Part shown: positions 23,791-31,552 of the stretch, piece after piece
Position numbering within the stretch: position 1 is the stretch's first letter
Layout: each line of letters starts with the position of its first letter
NCBI GenBank assembly: GCA_002348095.1
Contig: DDYT01000066.1
Location: 1-35,815 of the forward strand
Reading direction: 5' to 3'
Origin: Erysipelotrichaceae bacterium UBA2227
Lineage (GTDB): Bacteria; Bacillota_I; Bacilli_A; Erysipelotrichales; Erysipelotrichaceae
DNA: 35,815 nucleotides
Translations under genes and position numbers: made by a program
The notes under the pieces: generated by a model
Databases searched by the model: none
Seen by the model: only the letters and a program-made list of their open reading frames with translations
Told to the model about the DNA's origin: nothing

Positions 23791-24449
23791 GTAACTTGTG
23801 GAAACGCTGGATAAAAAATATCATGATCATCGGAATTCTGGGTCTGTTGCTTCTTGTTATGATCAATGGCATCGTCATATTTTCCACAAGTAAGCAGATT
23901 CTGAAACTTTCGGAAGTTGAAGAGGCAGACTGCATTTTGGTTCTCGGTGCCGGTGTCTGGGCACATAATCAGCCCTCACCGATGTTGAGGGACCGTTTGG
24001 AGAAATCCGTTGAGCTTTTCCGCAGGGATGTTGCCCCGTATGTGATTATGAGCGGCGATCATGGCAGAAAAGATTATGATGAGGTCAATGTCATGAAGTC
24101 CTTTGGGATCAATGAAGGCATTGATTCGGATTTGATTTACATGGACCACGCCGGTTTTTCGACTTATGAAAGTCTTTATCGCGCAAAACATATTTTTAAG
24201 GCACAGAAGATCATCATCGTGACCCAACGCTATCATTTGTATCGGGCACTTTATATTGCCAATGCCTTAGGACTGAAGGCTGTCGGCGTTCCTGCAAAAG
24301 AAATCACTTACAGCGGTCAGTTGCGAAGGGACATTCGGGAAGTTTTGGCTAGAGTCAAAGATGTCGTAAGTTCATGGATACAGCCGTTACCGACGTTTTT
24401 GGGCGATCCGATCCCGCTTGGCAGCGGTGGCGATCTGACTAATGATTAA
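23787..24449 (+). CDS. SanA/YdcF-like DUF218 membrane protein
   Basis: A 220-residue protein with one N-terminal membrane segment (about residues 11-31) followed by a DUF218 domain. The motifs DCILVLGAGVWAHNQPSPMLRDRLEKSVEL, shortened here as VLGAGVW..PSPMLRDRL, VIMSGDHGRKDYDEV and IVTQRYHLYRALYIA match the SanA/VanZ-region type (SanA gives vancomycin exclusion at high temperature in E. coli). The domain is thought to act on envelope components, but no reaction is firmly known. The start overlaps the xerC stop by 4 bases, so it is co-translated with it. The gene ends before a new promoter for rpsB. Confidence 0.85.
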   Translation: MSNLWKRWIKNIMIIGILGLLLLVMINGIVIFSTSKQILKLSEVEEADCILVLGAGVWAHNQPSPMLRDRLEKSVELFRRDVAPYVIMSGDHGRKDYDEVNVMKSFGINEGIDSDLIYMDHAGFSTYESLYRAKHIFKAQKIIIVTQRYHLYRALYIANALGLKAVGVPAKEITYSGQLRRDIREVLARVKDVVSSWIQPLPTFLGDPIPLGSGGDLTND

Positions 24450-24539
24450 ACAGGATTTAAGGACAAAGCCTTAGCGAATGTGGTAAAATTATGAAGGCAT
24501 CAGAGTTTTTTGCTCTCGAATATTTCGATGCTTATCTGA

Positions 24540-24568
24540 TTGAAAGACAGGGAGTTTTGTGTTATACT
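24540..24568 (+). promoter_or_regulatory. promoter of the rpsB operon
   Basis: TTGAAA (24540-24545) and TATACT (24563-24568) are 17 bases apart, with TGT before the -10 giving an extended element. Transcription would begin near 24575, leaving a leader of about 105 bases before rpsB. Confidence 0.8.
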
Positions 24569-24574
24569 AACCAA

Positions 24575-24680
24575 TGGCATCAAAGGATGCACAACACACA
24601 TCATGGATTCACAGACCCGTGCTCATCTGAGTTGTCTGTGTCGGAAGTGGTGGAGGAACAACGGAAAGTGAGGAAATATT
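24575..24680 (+). promoter_or_regulatory. structured rpsB leader, candidate S2 autoregulatory RNA
   Basis: Two clear hairpins are seen: GCATC/GATGC (24577-24590) with an AAAG loop, and CACAGAC (24610-24616) paired with GTCTGTG (24634-24640). They precede the ribosome site GTGAGG at 24668-24673. Autoregulation by S2 or S2/EF-Ts is known for rpsB leaders in other bacteria; no specific family was recognised here. Confidence 0.5.
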
Positions 24681-25679
24681 ATGTCGGTTGTTACCATGAG
24701 GAAGTTATTAGAAAGCGGATCCCATTTCGGCCATCAGACGCGCCGCTGGAATCCCAAAATGAAACCGTATATCTATACGGCGAAAAACGGAGTTTATATT
24801 ATCGATTTGGCGAAGACCATCGATAAAATCGATGCGGCTTACGCTGCTATGAAGGCTATTGGCGAAAAAGGCGGAAAGATCTTATTCGTCGGAACCAAAA
24901 AACAGGCTCAGACCATTGTTTTGGATGAAGCTCTGCGCTCGGGTTCGTTCTTTATCAACCAACGTTGGTTGGGAGGTACTTTAACGAATTTCCGTACCAT
25001 TCAGAAGTCGATCCGTCGTTTGATCGAGATCGAAGAAATGGAAGCAAACGGTTCCATCAATGTATACCCGAAAAAAGAAATCGCCGGATTACGCAAAGAA
25101 GCTACCCGCCTGGAAAACTTCTTGGGCGGAATCAAGGAAATGAAGAAACTGCCGGATGCAGTCTTCGTCGTTGATCCGACCGAAGAACACAATGCCGTTG
25201 CGGAAGCACGCAAACTGAACATTCCGGTATTTGGATTTATCGATACCAACGCCGATCCGGATATGGTCGACTTCGGTATCCCGGCCAACGATGATGCGAT
25301 CCGTTCGGTCAAACTGATTGTCGGTCTGATGGCGGATGCACTGATCGAGGCGAAGGGTGGCGTATTGTCCTTTGCTTATCAAGGTCAGGATCAAGACGAT
25401 ATCACGATGAGCGATGTCATCATCAATGTCGATCAGCAAAACGAAGAAAACGAAAGACGTCGCCGTCAGCGTATGGAAGAACGCCGTCAGCGTGATGACC
25501 GTCGCCGTCAGGGTGGCGGATACAATCGCGAAGGTGGCGGATACAATCGCGAACGCAGCGACCGTCCGTATCAGCCGCGCGAAAACCGTCCTTACCAACC
25601 GCGCGAAGCAGCGAAACCTGCTGAAGTAAAGACGGAAGAAAAAGTGGCTGCACCGCTCAAGGAGGAAAACCATGATTAG
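24681..25679 (+). CDS. rpsB: 30S ribosomal protein S2 with long C-terminal tail
   Basis: A 332-residue S2. The first 240 residues are a normal S2 (KLLESGSHFGHQTRRWNPKM, FINQRWLGGTLTNF, PDAVFVVDPTEEHNAVAEA, PVFGFIDTNADPDMVDFGIP). Most bacterial S2 proteins end near residue 240-260. Here it continues for about 80 residues, first strongly charged (RRRRQRMEERRQRDDRRRQ), then with two perfect GGGYNRE-type repeats and two RPYQPRE repeats, and finally an Ala/Lys/Glu-rich end. The tail looks disordered and RGG-like and might bind RNA; its role is unknown. S2 binds the 30S neck and is needed for S1 recruitment. The stop overlaps tsf by 8 bases. Confidence 0.96.
   Translation: MSVVTMRKLLESGSHFGHQTRRWNPKMKPYIYTAKNGVYIIDLAKTIDKIDAAYAAMKAIGEKGGKILFVGTKKQAQTIVLDEALRSGSFFINQRWLGGTLTNFRTIQKSIRRLIEIEEMEANGSINVYPKKEIAGLRKEATRLENFLGGIKEMKKLPDAVFVVDPTEEHNAVAEARKLNIPVFGFIDTNADPDMVDFGIPANDDAIRSVKLIVGLMADALIEAKGGVLSFAYQGQDQDDITMSDVIINVDQQNEENERRRRQRMEERRQRDDRRRQGGGYNREGGGYNRERSDRPYQPRENRPYQPREAAKPAEVKTEEKVAAPLKEENHD
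25512..25553 (+). repeat. two perfect 21-base tandem repeats in rpsB
   Basis: Two identical 21-base units (25512-25532 and 25533-25553) encode two GGGYNRE-type heptapeptides in the tail of S2. A further imperfect duplication encodes RPYQPRE twice (25563-25583 and 25587-25607). The exact DNA identity suggests recent duplication or slippage. Confidence 0.9.
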
Positions 25680-26559
25680 TGCATCTTTAGTTAAAGAACT
25701 CCGCGAAAAAACCGGCGCCGGGATGATGGATTGCAAGAAAGCGCTTGAAGCGACGGAAGGCAATATCACAGAAGCGATTGACTGGTTGCGCGAAAAAGGA
25801 ATTGCGAAAGCTGCAAAGAAGGCAGATCGCATTGCTGCCGACGGTTTGACGAAACTTGTGGTCGAAGGTGACCGTGCAGTGGTTGTCGAAGTTAACTCGG
25901 AAACGGACTTCGTTGCAAAAAACGAACAGTTCCTGACGTTGCTGGATACCGTGGCTCATACGATCTTGGCGGCTGCTCCGGCATCATTGGAAGATGCATT
26001 GAGCTTGCCGGTAGGCACGGCTGCGCTCAACGATTTGATCGTTGAAGCAACGGCGACCATCGGTGAAAAAATAACCCTAAGACGTTTTGAAGTCATCAAT
26101 AAAAATGCAGATGAAACTTTTGGTGCATACATGCACAATGGCGGACGGATCAGTGCCGTTGCGGTCGTCAAAGGAGATCACCCTGAGGTAGCTAAGGATG
26201 TAGCAATGCAGGTGGCTTCCATGTCACCGACGTACATCTCGCGTAATCATATGCCTGCGGAAGTAGTCGAAAAAGAGCGTTCGATCCAGTGGGAAATCAT
26301 TAAGAATGATGAATCGATCAACACCAAACCGGAAAAAGTGCTTGCCGGGATCTTGGAAGGGCGTTTAAGTAAGTCTTTACAGGATATGTGTCTGGTCGAC
26401 CAGATTTTCTTCAAAAACCAAGATATCAAAGTCGGTCAATATCTCAAGAGCGCCGGTAGCGAAACCGTGACTTTTGTCCGTTACGCAGTCGGTGAAGGTA
26501 TTGAAAAGAAGGCAGATAACTTTGTTGAAGAGGTAATGAATCAGTCTTTTGGTAAATAA
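25672..26559 (+). CDS. tsf: elongation factor Ts
   Basis: A 295-residue guanine nucleotide exchange factor that recycles EF-Tu. It has the UBA-like N-terminal domain (LVKELREKTGAGMMDCKKAL) and the TDFV motif that dislodges nucleotide from EF-Tu (VNSETDFVAKNEQF), followed by the dimerisation and C-terminal modules. It overlaps rpsB by 8 bases and has AAGGAGG upstream. A terminator lies straight after the stop codon. Confidence 0.98.
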   Translation: MISASLVKELREKTGAGMMDCKKALEATEGNITEAIDWLREKGIAKAAKKADRIAADGLTKLVVEGDRAVVVEVNSETDFVAKNEQFLTLLDTVAHTILAAAPASLEDALSLPVGTAALNDLIVEATATIGEKITLRRFEVINKNADETFGAYMHNGGRISAVAVVKGDHPEVAKDVAMQVASMSPTYISRNHMPAEVVEKERSIQWEIIKNDESINTKPEKVLAGILEGRLSKSLQDMCLVDQIFFKNQDIKVGQYLKSAGSETVTFVRYAVGEGIEKKADNFVEEVMNQSFGK

Positions 26560-26583
26560 AAGGGCACATTTGTGCCTTTTTTT
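26559..26583 (+). terminator. terminator between tsf and pyrH
   Basis: GGGCAC and GTGCCT (within 26559-26580) pair around a short loop and are followed by seven T residues ending at 26583. The stem starts at the tsf stop codon. pyrH begins 17 bases later without a visible new promoter, so read-through is expected. Confidence 0.8.
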
Positions 26584-26599
26584 GAAAGAGGGGGTTAAC

Positions 26600-27316
26600 A
26601 TGTACAAACGAATTTTGTTAAAATTAAGCGGAGAAGCACTCTCCACCAAAGAGAACCAACTAGATCCCGCGATTCTGGCTTCTTTAGCCCGTGAAATCAA
26701 AGAAATCCATGCCATGGGAGTGGAAGTGGCCATCGTCGTGGGCGGCGGAAACTTTATCCGTGGGAAAGTGGCCGAGAAAATGGGAATCGACCGGGTTCAG
26801 GCTGACTATATGGGCATGCTGGCCACGGTCATCAATGCCATGGCGATTCAAGGAGCTTTAGAGAAAATCAGCGTTCCGACCCGTGTTCAGACAGCCATAG
26901 AAATGAGCAAAATTGCCGAACCGCTGATCGTACGCCGCGCCATCCGACATTTGGAAAAGGGCCGTGTCGTCATTTTCGGTGCCGGAACCGGCAGCCCGTA
27001 TTTTTCAACGGATACAACCGCGGCTCTGCGGGCTTCGGAAATCAAAGCCGATGTCATCTTAATGGCTAAAAACGGTGTCGACGGGGTGTATACGGCGGAT
27101 CCGAAACTGTTTCCGGATGCCGAGAAGTATGATTTGCTGACCTATATGGAAATGATTCAGCAAGGCTTGGGTGTTATGGATACCACCGCGACTTCGATGT
27201 GTATGGATAACGACATCGATTTGATCGTTTTCAACATGAATGAGAGCGGTAATATAAAAAGAGCGGTCGCTGAAGAAATCATCGGCACGCGGATAACAAA
27301 GGAGAGTAAAAAATGA
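26600..27316 (+). CDS. pyrH: uridylate kinase
   Basis: A 238-residue UMP kinase of the amino-acid kinase fold, which makes UDP for nucleic acids and for sugar-nucleotide and peptidoglycan precursors. Motifs are RILLKLSGEAL, IVVGGGNFIRG, VRRAIRHLEKGRVVIFGAGTG-type (RHLEKGRVVIFGAGTGSPYF) and DGVYTADPKLFPDA. The ATG at 26600 has AAAGAGGGGG upstream; the frame extends further upstream through the terminator and into the end of tsf, so the longer form is unlikely. It overlaps frr by 4 bases. Confidence 0.97.
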   Translation: MYKRILLKLSGEALSTKENQLDPAILASLAREIKEIHAMGVEVAIVVGGGNFIRGKVAEKMGIDRVQADYMGMLATVINAMAIQGALEKISVPTRVQTAIEMSKIAEPLIVRRAIRHLEKGRVVIFGAGTGSPYFSTDTTAALRASEIKADVILMAKNGVDGVYTADPKLFPDAEKYDLLTYMEMIQQGLGVMDTTATSMCMDNDIDLIVFNMNESGNIKRAVAEEIIGTRITKESKK

Positions 27317-27858
27317 AAGTACATTTGGACACATCAAAATCAAAAATGGATGGTGCAATCGCAGCATTTGAACAACATTTGACTACTGTTCGAACCGGCC
27401 GTGCCAATCCGACCATGCTTAACAGCGTGGAAATCGACTACTACGGAGCACCGACACCGTTAAATCAGGTCGGCCAGATTTCCGTGGTCGAAGGTAAGCA
27501 ATTAGTCATCAAACCGTTTGACCCCTCCACCCTTAAGCTGATCGAAAAAGCGATTTTCAATGCGAATCTGGGTTTGACACCGCAAAATGACGGAGTCGTT
27601 ATTCGCTGCAATGTTCCGGCACTGACCCAGGAAACCCGTAAAGATCTGACTAAGGTCGTCAGCCGTTTTGCCGAGGAGGCGAAAGTTGCGATCCGTAATG
27701 TCAGACGTGATGTCAATGACCACATAAAGAAAGATGAAACTTTGACCGAAGATCTGGAAAAGAGCGCTTTGGAAAAAATTCAGAAAATGACGGATGAGTA
27801 CATCAAAAAAATTGATGTGATTGCTGAAGCTAAAACAAAGGAAATCATGACCGTTTAA
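27313..27858 (+). CDS. frr: ribosome recycling factor
   Basis: A 181-residue ribosome recycling factor that, with EF-G, splits post-termination ribosomes. The three-helix bundle and its conserved segments (LTTVRTGRANPTMLN, YYGAPTPLNQV, IRNVRRDVNDHIKKDE) are clear. It overlaps pyrH by 4 bases. A hairpin with a UUCG loop follows the stop codon. Confidence 0.98.
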   Translation: MKVHLDTSKSKMDGAIAAFEQHLTTVRTGRANPTMLNSVEIDYYGAPTPLNQVGQISVVEGKQLVIKPFDPSTLKLIEKAIFNANLGLTPQNDGVVIRCNVPALTQETRKDLTKVVSRFAEEAKVAIRNVRRDVNDHIKKDETLTEDLEKSALEKIQKMTDEYIKKIDVIAEAKTKEIMTV

Positions 27859-27859
27859 T

Positions 27860-27883
27860 GGCTCACTTCGGTGAGCCTCTTTT
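27860..27883 (+). terminator. UUCG-loop hairpin between frr and uppS
   Basis: GGCTCAC (27860-27866) and GTGAGCC (27871-27877) pair around TTCG, a very stable tetraloop, followed by TCTTTT. The T-run is interrupted, so it is a weak terminator or an mRNA-stabilising element between frr and uppS. Confidence 0.65.
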
Positions 27884-27896
27884 CGAAGGGACAATT

Positions 27897-28592
27897 ATGG
27901 AAACAACCTGCAGACATGTAGCCATCATCATGGATGGCAATGGGCGTTGGGCGAAAAAGCAGAATCAGCTGCGGACTTTCGGACATTTGTCAGGAAGTGA
28001 AAATGTCCGAAACATTGCATTGGCTGCCAATAAACTTAATATCAAAGTTCTTACCTTGTACGCTTTTTCGACCGAAAACTGGAAACGCCCCATGGAGGAG
28101 GTCGAGTATCTTATGAAACTCCCGGAAGTGTTTTTTAACCGTTTCATTGATGAGCTTATGCGAGAGGGAATCAAAATCATGGCTATCGGCGATTTGTCAC
28201 GATTTCCGTCAAATACACAGCGTGTTTTACTGAATGCAATCGAGAAAACGAAAAATAACAAGGGTCTCATCTTAAATTTTGCTATGAACTACGGCGGGCG
28301 GGATGAAATCGTCAAAGCTGTCATCCGGATCAAGGAAGATCTTGATAGCGGAAAACTCATAGAAATCAATGAGCAGAACTTTGAAAACTATCTGATGACT
28401 GCGGAATTGCCGCCAGTCGATCTTATGATCCGCACCAGCGGTGAACATCGCATATCAAATTTCCTGCTTTGGCAGCTGGCATACGCAGAGTTGGTGTTTA
28501 CGGACGTTTCGTGGCCGGATTTCAGTGAAGCAGATTTAATTGAGGCAATCAGAACTTATCAACATCGCAACCGACGATTCGGAGGGCTGTAA
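27897..28592 (+). CDS. uppS: undecaprenyl diphosphate synthase
   Basis: A 231-residue cis-prenyltransferase that adds eight isoprenes to farnesyl diphosphate to give undecaprenyl diphosphate, the lipid carrier for wall polymers. The pyrophosphate-binding motif IIMDGNGRWAKK, FSTENWKRP and IRTSGEHRISNFLLWQ are present. The ATG at 27897 is chosen because GAAGGGA lies upstream; the in-frame ATG at 27858 would read through the hairpin. The normal family C-terminus (YQHRNRRFGGL) ends the protein. It abuts cdsA directly (0 bases). Confidence 0.97.
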   Translation: METTCRHVAIIMDGNGRWAKKQNQLRTFGHLSGSENVRNIALAANKLNIKVLTLYAFSTENWKRPMEEVEYLMKLPEVFFNRFIDELMREGIKIMAIGDLSRFPSNTQRVLLNAIEKTKNNKGLILNFAMNYGGRDEIVKAVIRIKEDLDSGKLIEINEQNFENYLMTAELPPVDLMIRTSGEHRISNFLLWQLAYAELVFTDVSWPDFSEADLIEAIRTYQHRNRRFGGL

Positions 28593-29360
28593 ATGAAACA
28601 GAAAATCATTACCGGAGCAATCCTGACAGCAACGTTATTTCCTGCCTTGTATTTTGGCGGATGGTTTTTTGAAGTTGTCATTTTTGTGTTTCTTTTCATC
28701 GGAGCATTAGAATTTGCTTCTGTCAAAGGAAAACACTGGCCGTTGTGGATGAAGGGTCTTATGGTTGTTTTTATCAATGCACTGGCATATTCTCCGCGAA
28801 GCTTTTTTGCGGCTAATGTCATTATTCTGTTGCTCATTGTTTTCTTCTTGACCATCCTATTTGACTGGTTTGATATATTTGATCTCACCTATGTGTTTAC
28901 TATGGTTCTGATGGTCGGAATTGCCATACAGGCGGTCCGTGCCATTCAAGCCTACGGTTCGTCGGTCATCGTATATATTGCGGTAGCTACCTACGCCTGT
29001 GATACGGGTGCTTATTTTATCGGCGTCCTGTTTGGCAGACATAAACTGAATCCGCGGATATCGCCAAAGAAAACGATTGAAGGATCGATTGCCGGATGGA
29101 TTTTCGGAACGGTTTTTTCACTGATCTTTGCCTATTTCTATCTGACACGTAAGTTTGACTGGTCCCTGATCATCCTGGCTTCGATCATAATGCCGCCAAT
29201 CGGCCAAATCGGTGATTTAGCGTTCAGCGCCATCAAACGATATTTCAATGTAAAGGATTTCGGGACGATTTTTCCGTCACACGGCGGTGTATTGGATCGG
29301 ATTGACAGTCTGTTATTTAATTTTATGGCATTTCATGCCATACTGATATGGCTCTTATGA
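28593..29360 (+). CDS. cdsA: phosphatidate cytidylyltransferase
   Basis: A 255-residue polytopic membrane enzyme that makes CDP-diacylglycerol from phosphatidate and CTP, the branch-point for phospholipids. It has about seven membrane segments, and the signature SAIKRYFNVKDFGTIFPSHG, followed by GVLDRIDSLLFN, matches the CdsA family. It begins right after the uppS stop codon and overlaps dxr by 4 bases. The uppS-cdsA-dxr order is the usual one. Confidence 0.96.
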   Translation: MKQKIITGAILTATLFPALYFGGWFFEVVIFVFLFIGALEFASVKGKHWPLWMKGLMVVFINALAYSPRSFFAANVIILLLIVFFLTILFDWFDIFDLTYVFTMVLMVGIAIQAVRAIQAYGSSVIVYIAVATYACDTGAYFIGVLFGRHKLNPRISPKKTIEGSIAGWIFGTVFSLIFAYFYLTRKFDWSLIILASIIMPPIGQIGDLAFSAIKRYFNVKDFGTIFPSHGGVLDRIDSLLFNFMAFHAILIWLL

Positions 29361-30508
29361 AAAATATCGTTATCTTAGGTGCATCAGGATCGATTGGACA
29401 ACAGACGCTGGATGTCATAAAACGTCATCCGCAAATGTTTCGGTGTATCGGACTTTCCTTGCGCAACCGTCTGGATCTTATTTCCGGATTTTTAAATGAA
29501 ACTTTCGGATGTTTCGTTTGTCTTGAAAATCAGAAGGATGCAGAAGCAGCCGCAAAGCTGTATCCTTGGCATCACTTTTTATGGGGTGATGAAGGGCTTA
29601 TAAAACTGGTAACGCTGAATGATGCGGATACGGTGGTCAATGCCTTGGTTGGTTTTGTCGGATGCGGACCGACTTTGGCAGCGATAGAAGCAAAGAAGAA
29701 TATCGCCTTGGCCAACAAGGAAACCTTGGTTGCCGCCGGGAAAATCATCATGGAGGCGGTTGAGCGAAATAAGGTATCACTGATACCGATTGATAGTGAG
29801 CATTCGGCAATCGCGCAGTGTCTGGCCACACATGATCATCAGGTACGCCGACTGATATTAACGGCTTCCGGTGGCAGTTTTCGTGATAGGACCCGTGATC
29901 AGTTGGTGAATGTGACATTATCCGATGCATTGCAGCATCCCAATTGGTCGATGGGTGCTAAAATAACCATTGACAGCGCGACCATGATGAACAAAGGATT
30001 GGAAGTCATCGAAGCACATTGGCTGTTTGGTGTTCCCATGGAAAAAATCGATGTGATCATGCATCGGCAGAGCATCATTCATTCGATGGTAGAATATGAA
30101 GATCGTGCGGTCATGGCTCAGCTGGGTACACCGGACATGCGTATTCCTATACAGTATGCATTAAGCTATCCCGACAGGCTGCCCCTTGATTTGCCTTCCC
30201 TGGATTTAGGTAAGTGCCATTCGCTGACGTTTGAACCAATCGATTTCAATCGTTTTCCGTTATTACGCTGTGCCTATCAGGCCGGTCGAAGTAATAATGA
30301 TTCGGCAGCTGCACTCAACGGGGCAAATGAAGAAGCCGTTCGTGCATTTCTGGCAGGGGAAATCCGTTTTATTGATATTGATATGCTTGTTGTTGAAGCC
30401 TTTGAATCCATGACCTATGGACCGAATAACTCGCTGAGTGAAGCGATTGCCGGTGATTTAAAAGGCAGAGCATGGATCAGAAACAGAATTTCAGGAGGTC
30501 GTGTATGA
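29357..30508 (+). CDS. dxr: 1-deoxy-D-xylulose 5-phosphate reductoisomerase
   Basis: A 383-residue NADPH-dependent enzyme that converts DXP to MEP, the second step of the non-mevalonate isoprenoid pathway. The nucleotide-binding ILGASGSIGQQTLDV is at the start, ALANKETLVAAG and PIDSEHSAIAQCL form the metal and substrate region, and MMNKGLEVIEAHWLF is the flexible-loop region. The ATG at 29357 gives a 4-base overlap with cdsA and the same length as B. subtilis Dxr; an alternative ATG at 29348 would add three residues. It overlaps rseP by 4 bases. The presence of dxr shows isoprenoids are made by the MEP pathway. Confidence 0.97.
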   Translation: MKNIVILGASGSIGQQTLDVIKRHPQMFRCIGLSLRNRLDLISGFLNETFGCFVCLENQKDAEAAAKLYPWHHFLWGDEGLIKLVTLNDADTVVNALVGFVGCGPTLAAIEAKKNIALANKETLVAAGKIIMEAVERNKVSLIPIDSEHSAIAQCLATHDHQVRRLILTASGGSFRDRTRDQLVNVTLSDALQHPNWSMGAKITIDSATMMNKGLEVIEAHWLFGVPMEKIDVIMHRQSIIHSMVEYEDRAVMAQLGTPDMRIPIQYALSYPDRLPLDLPSLDLGKCHSLTFEPIDFNRFPLLRCAYQAGRSNNDSAAALNGANEEAVRAFLAGEIRFIDIDMLVVEAFESMTYGPNNSLSEAIAGDLKGRAWIRNRISGGRV

Positions 30509-31551
30509 CTTTAATCTATTTTATCCTTATTTTGGGCATCATCGTTTTTGTTCATGAACTCGGTCATTTGATCAGTGCGAAATTTTTCAATGTGTATTGC
30601 CGTGAGTTCGCGATCGGGATGGGCCCGAAAATCAAGAGCTGGCAAAAAGGAGAGACAACATATTCGCTTCGGGCACTGCCGGTCGGTGGTTTTGTTGCAA
30701 TGGCCGGAGAAGAAGGCGTCGATGTTGAAGATATTCCGGCCAACCGCACGATCAAAGGAACTGCGCCGCTAAAGCGTATCGTAATAATGTTGGCAGGTGT
30801 ATTTATGAACATACTTTTGGCATGGGTCATTTTTGTCGGTGTATTTGTGTTCCAAGGAGCAAGAACCCTCCCTCCTGAACCGGTCATTGCCGGTACTGTA
30901 AGCGGATCAGTCGCTGAAAAAGCAGGTTTTCAAGCCGGAGATGAAATCATGCGCGTATCGTTTTCGGATGGTACATTCATCATACCGAAGGATTTCTATG
31001 AAGTGATTACCTATACGCAGTTGTATAACGATGAGATGAATTTTACCGTTCGCAGAGACGGTCAAAACTTGAACTTTAAAGTCACTCCGGTTTTTAATCA
31101 AGAACAAGGCCGATACATGATCGGTCTGATGCTTCCTCAGCCGGTCATTGAAGAACTCAGTTTCTTTGGTGCCATTTGGGCGGGAACTGAATATGTATTT
31201 ACGACTATCACCGAAATCATAAATACCTTATCCCGTCTGATTCGCGGGATTGGGCTTAATGCGATCAGCGGGCCGATCGGTATCTATGATGTGACCGGTC
31301 AGCAGGCGCAGCAGGGCCTATTGTCTTTGATCGTTTTAACAGCAATACTTTCTGTCAACGTCGGTATATTTAATTTACTGCCGATTCCGCTGATGGACGG
31401 CGGCCGGGTCGTTATAACGGTTGCGGAAATGGTGATCGGCAAACCGATCAACCGTTCGCTGGAACAGGCACTGATGACGATCAGTATCATTTTGGTTTTG
31501 GCTTTGGTTATGTTTGTGACATGGCAAGACATCTTGCGTCTGCTGGGGTAA
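30505..31551 (+). CDS. rseP: RIP metalloprotease RseP (site-2 protease family)
   Basis: A 348-residue membrane zinc protease. The zinc-binding HELGH is at residues 17-21 in the first membrane segment, a PDZ domain occupies roughly residues 125-205 (VSGSVAEKAGFQAGDEIMRV), and the second zinc motif NLLPIPLMDGG is at 290-300. Family members cut anti-sigma factors and remnant signal peptides (RasP in Bacillus). AGGAGGT lies five bases before the ATG at 30505, which overlaps dxr by 4 bases. In Bacillus proS and polC follow; here DUF368 begins one base after the stop. Confidence 0.96.
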   Translation: MTLIYFILILGIIVFVHELGHLISAKFFNVYCREFAIGMGPKIKSWQKGETTYSLRALPVGGFVAMAGEEGVDVEDIPANRTIKGTAPLKRIVIMLAGVFMNILLAWVIFVGVFVFQGARTLPPEPVIAGTVSGSVAEKAGFQAGDEIMRVSFSDGTFIIPKDFYEVITYTQLYNDEMNFTVRRDGQNLNFKVTPVFNQEQGRYMIGLMLPQPVIEELSFFGAIWAGTEYVFTTITEIINTLSRLIRGIGLNAISGPIGIYDVTGQQAQQGLLSLIVLTAILSVNVGIFNLLPIPLMDGGRVVITVAEMVIGKPINRSLEQALMTISIILVLALVMFVTWQDILRLLG

Positions 31552-31552
31552 T

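Noticed and set aside
24491..24826. 111-codon plus-strand frame before and into rpsB
   Set aside because: It has no ribosome site, spans the rpsB promoter and leader, and overlaps the first 146 bases of rpsB in another frame.
25089..25832. 247-codon minus-strand frame antisense to rpsB and tsf
   Set aside because: Its low-complexity composition (Ala/Thr/Val/Phe repeats) is the mirror of the Arg-rich repeats of S2; no ribosome site or family resemblance was seen.
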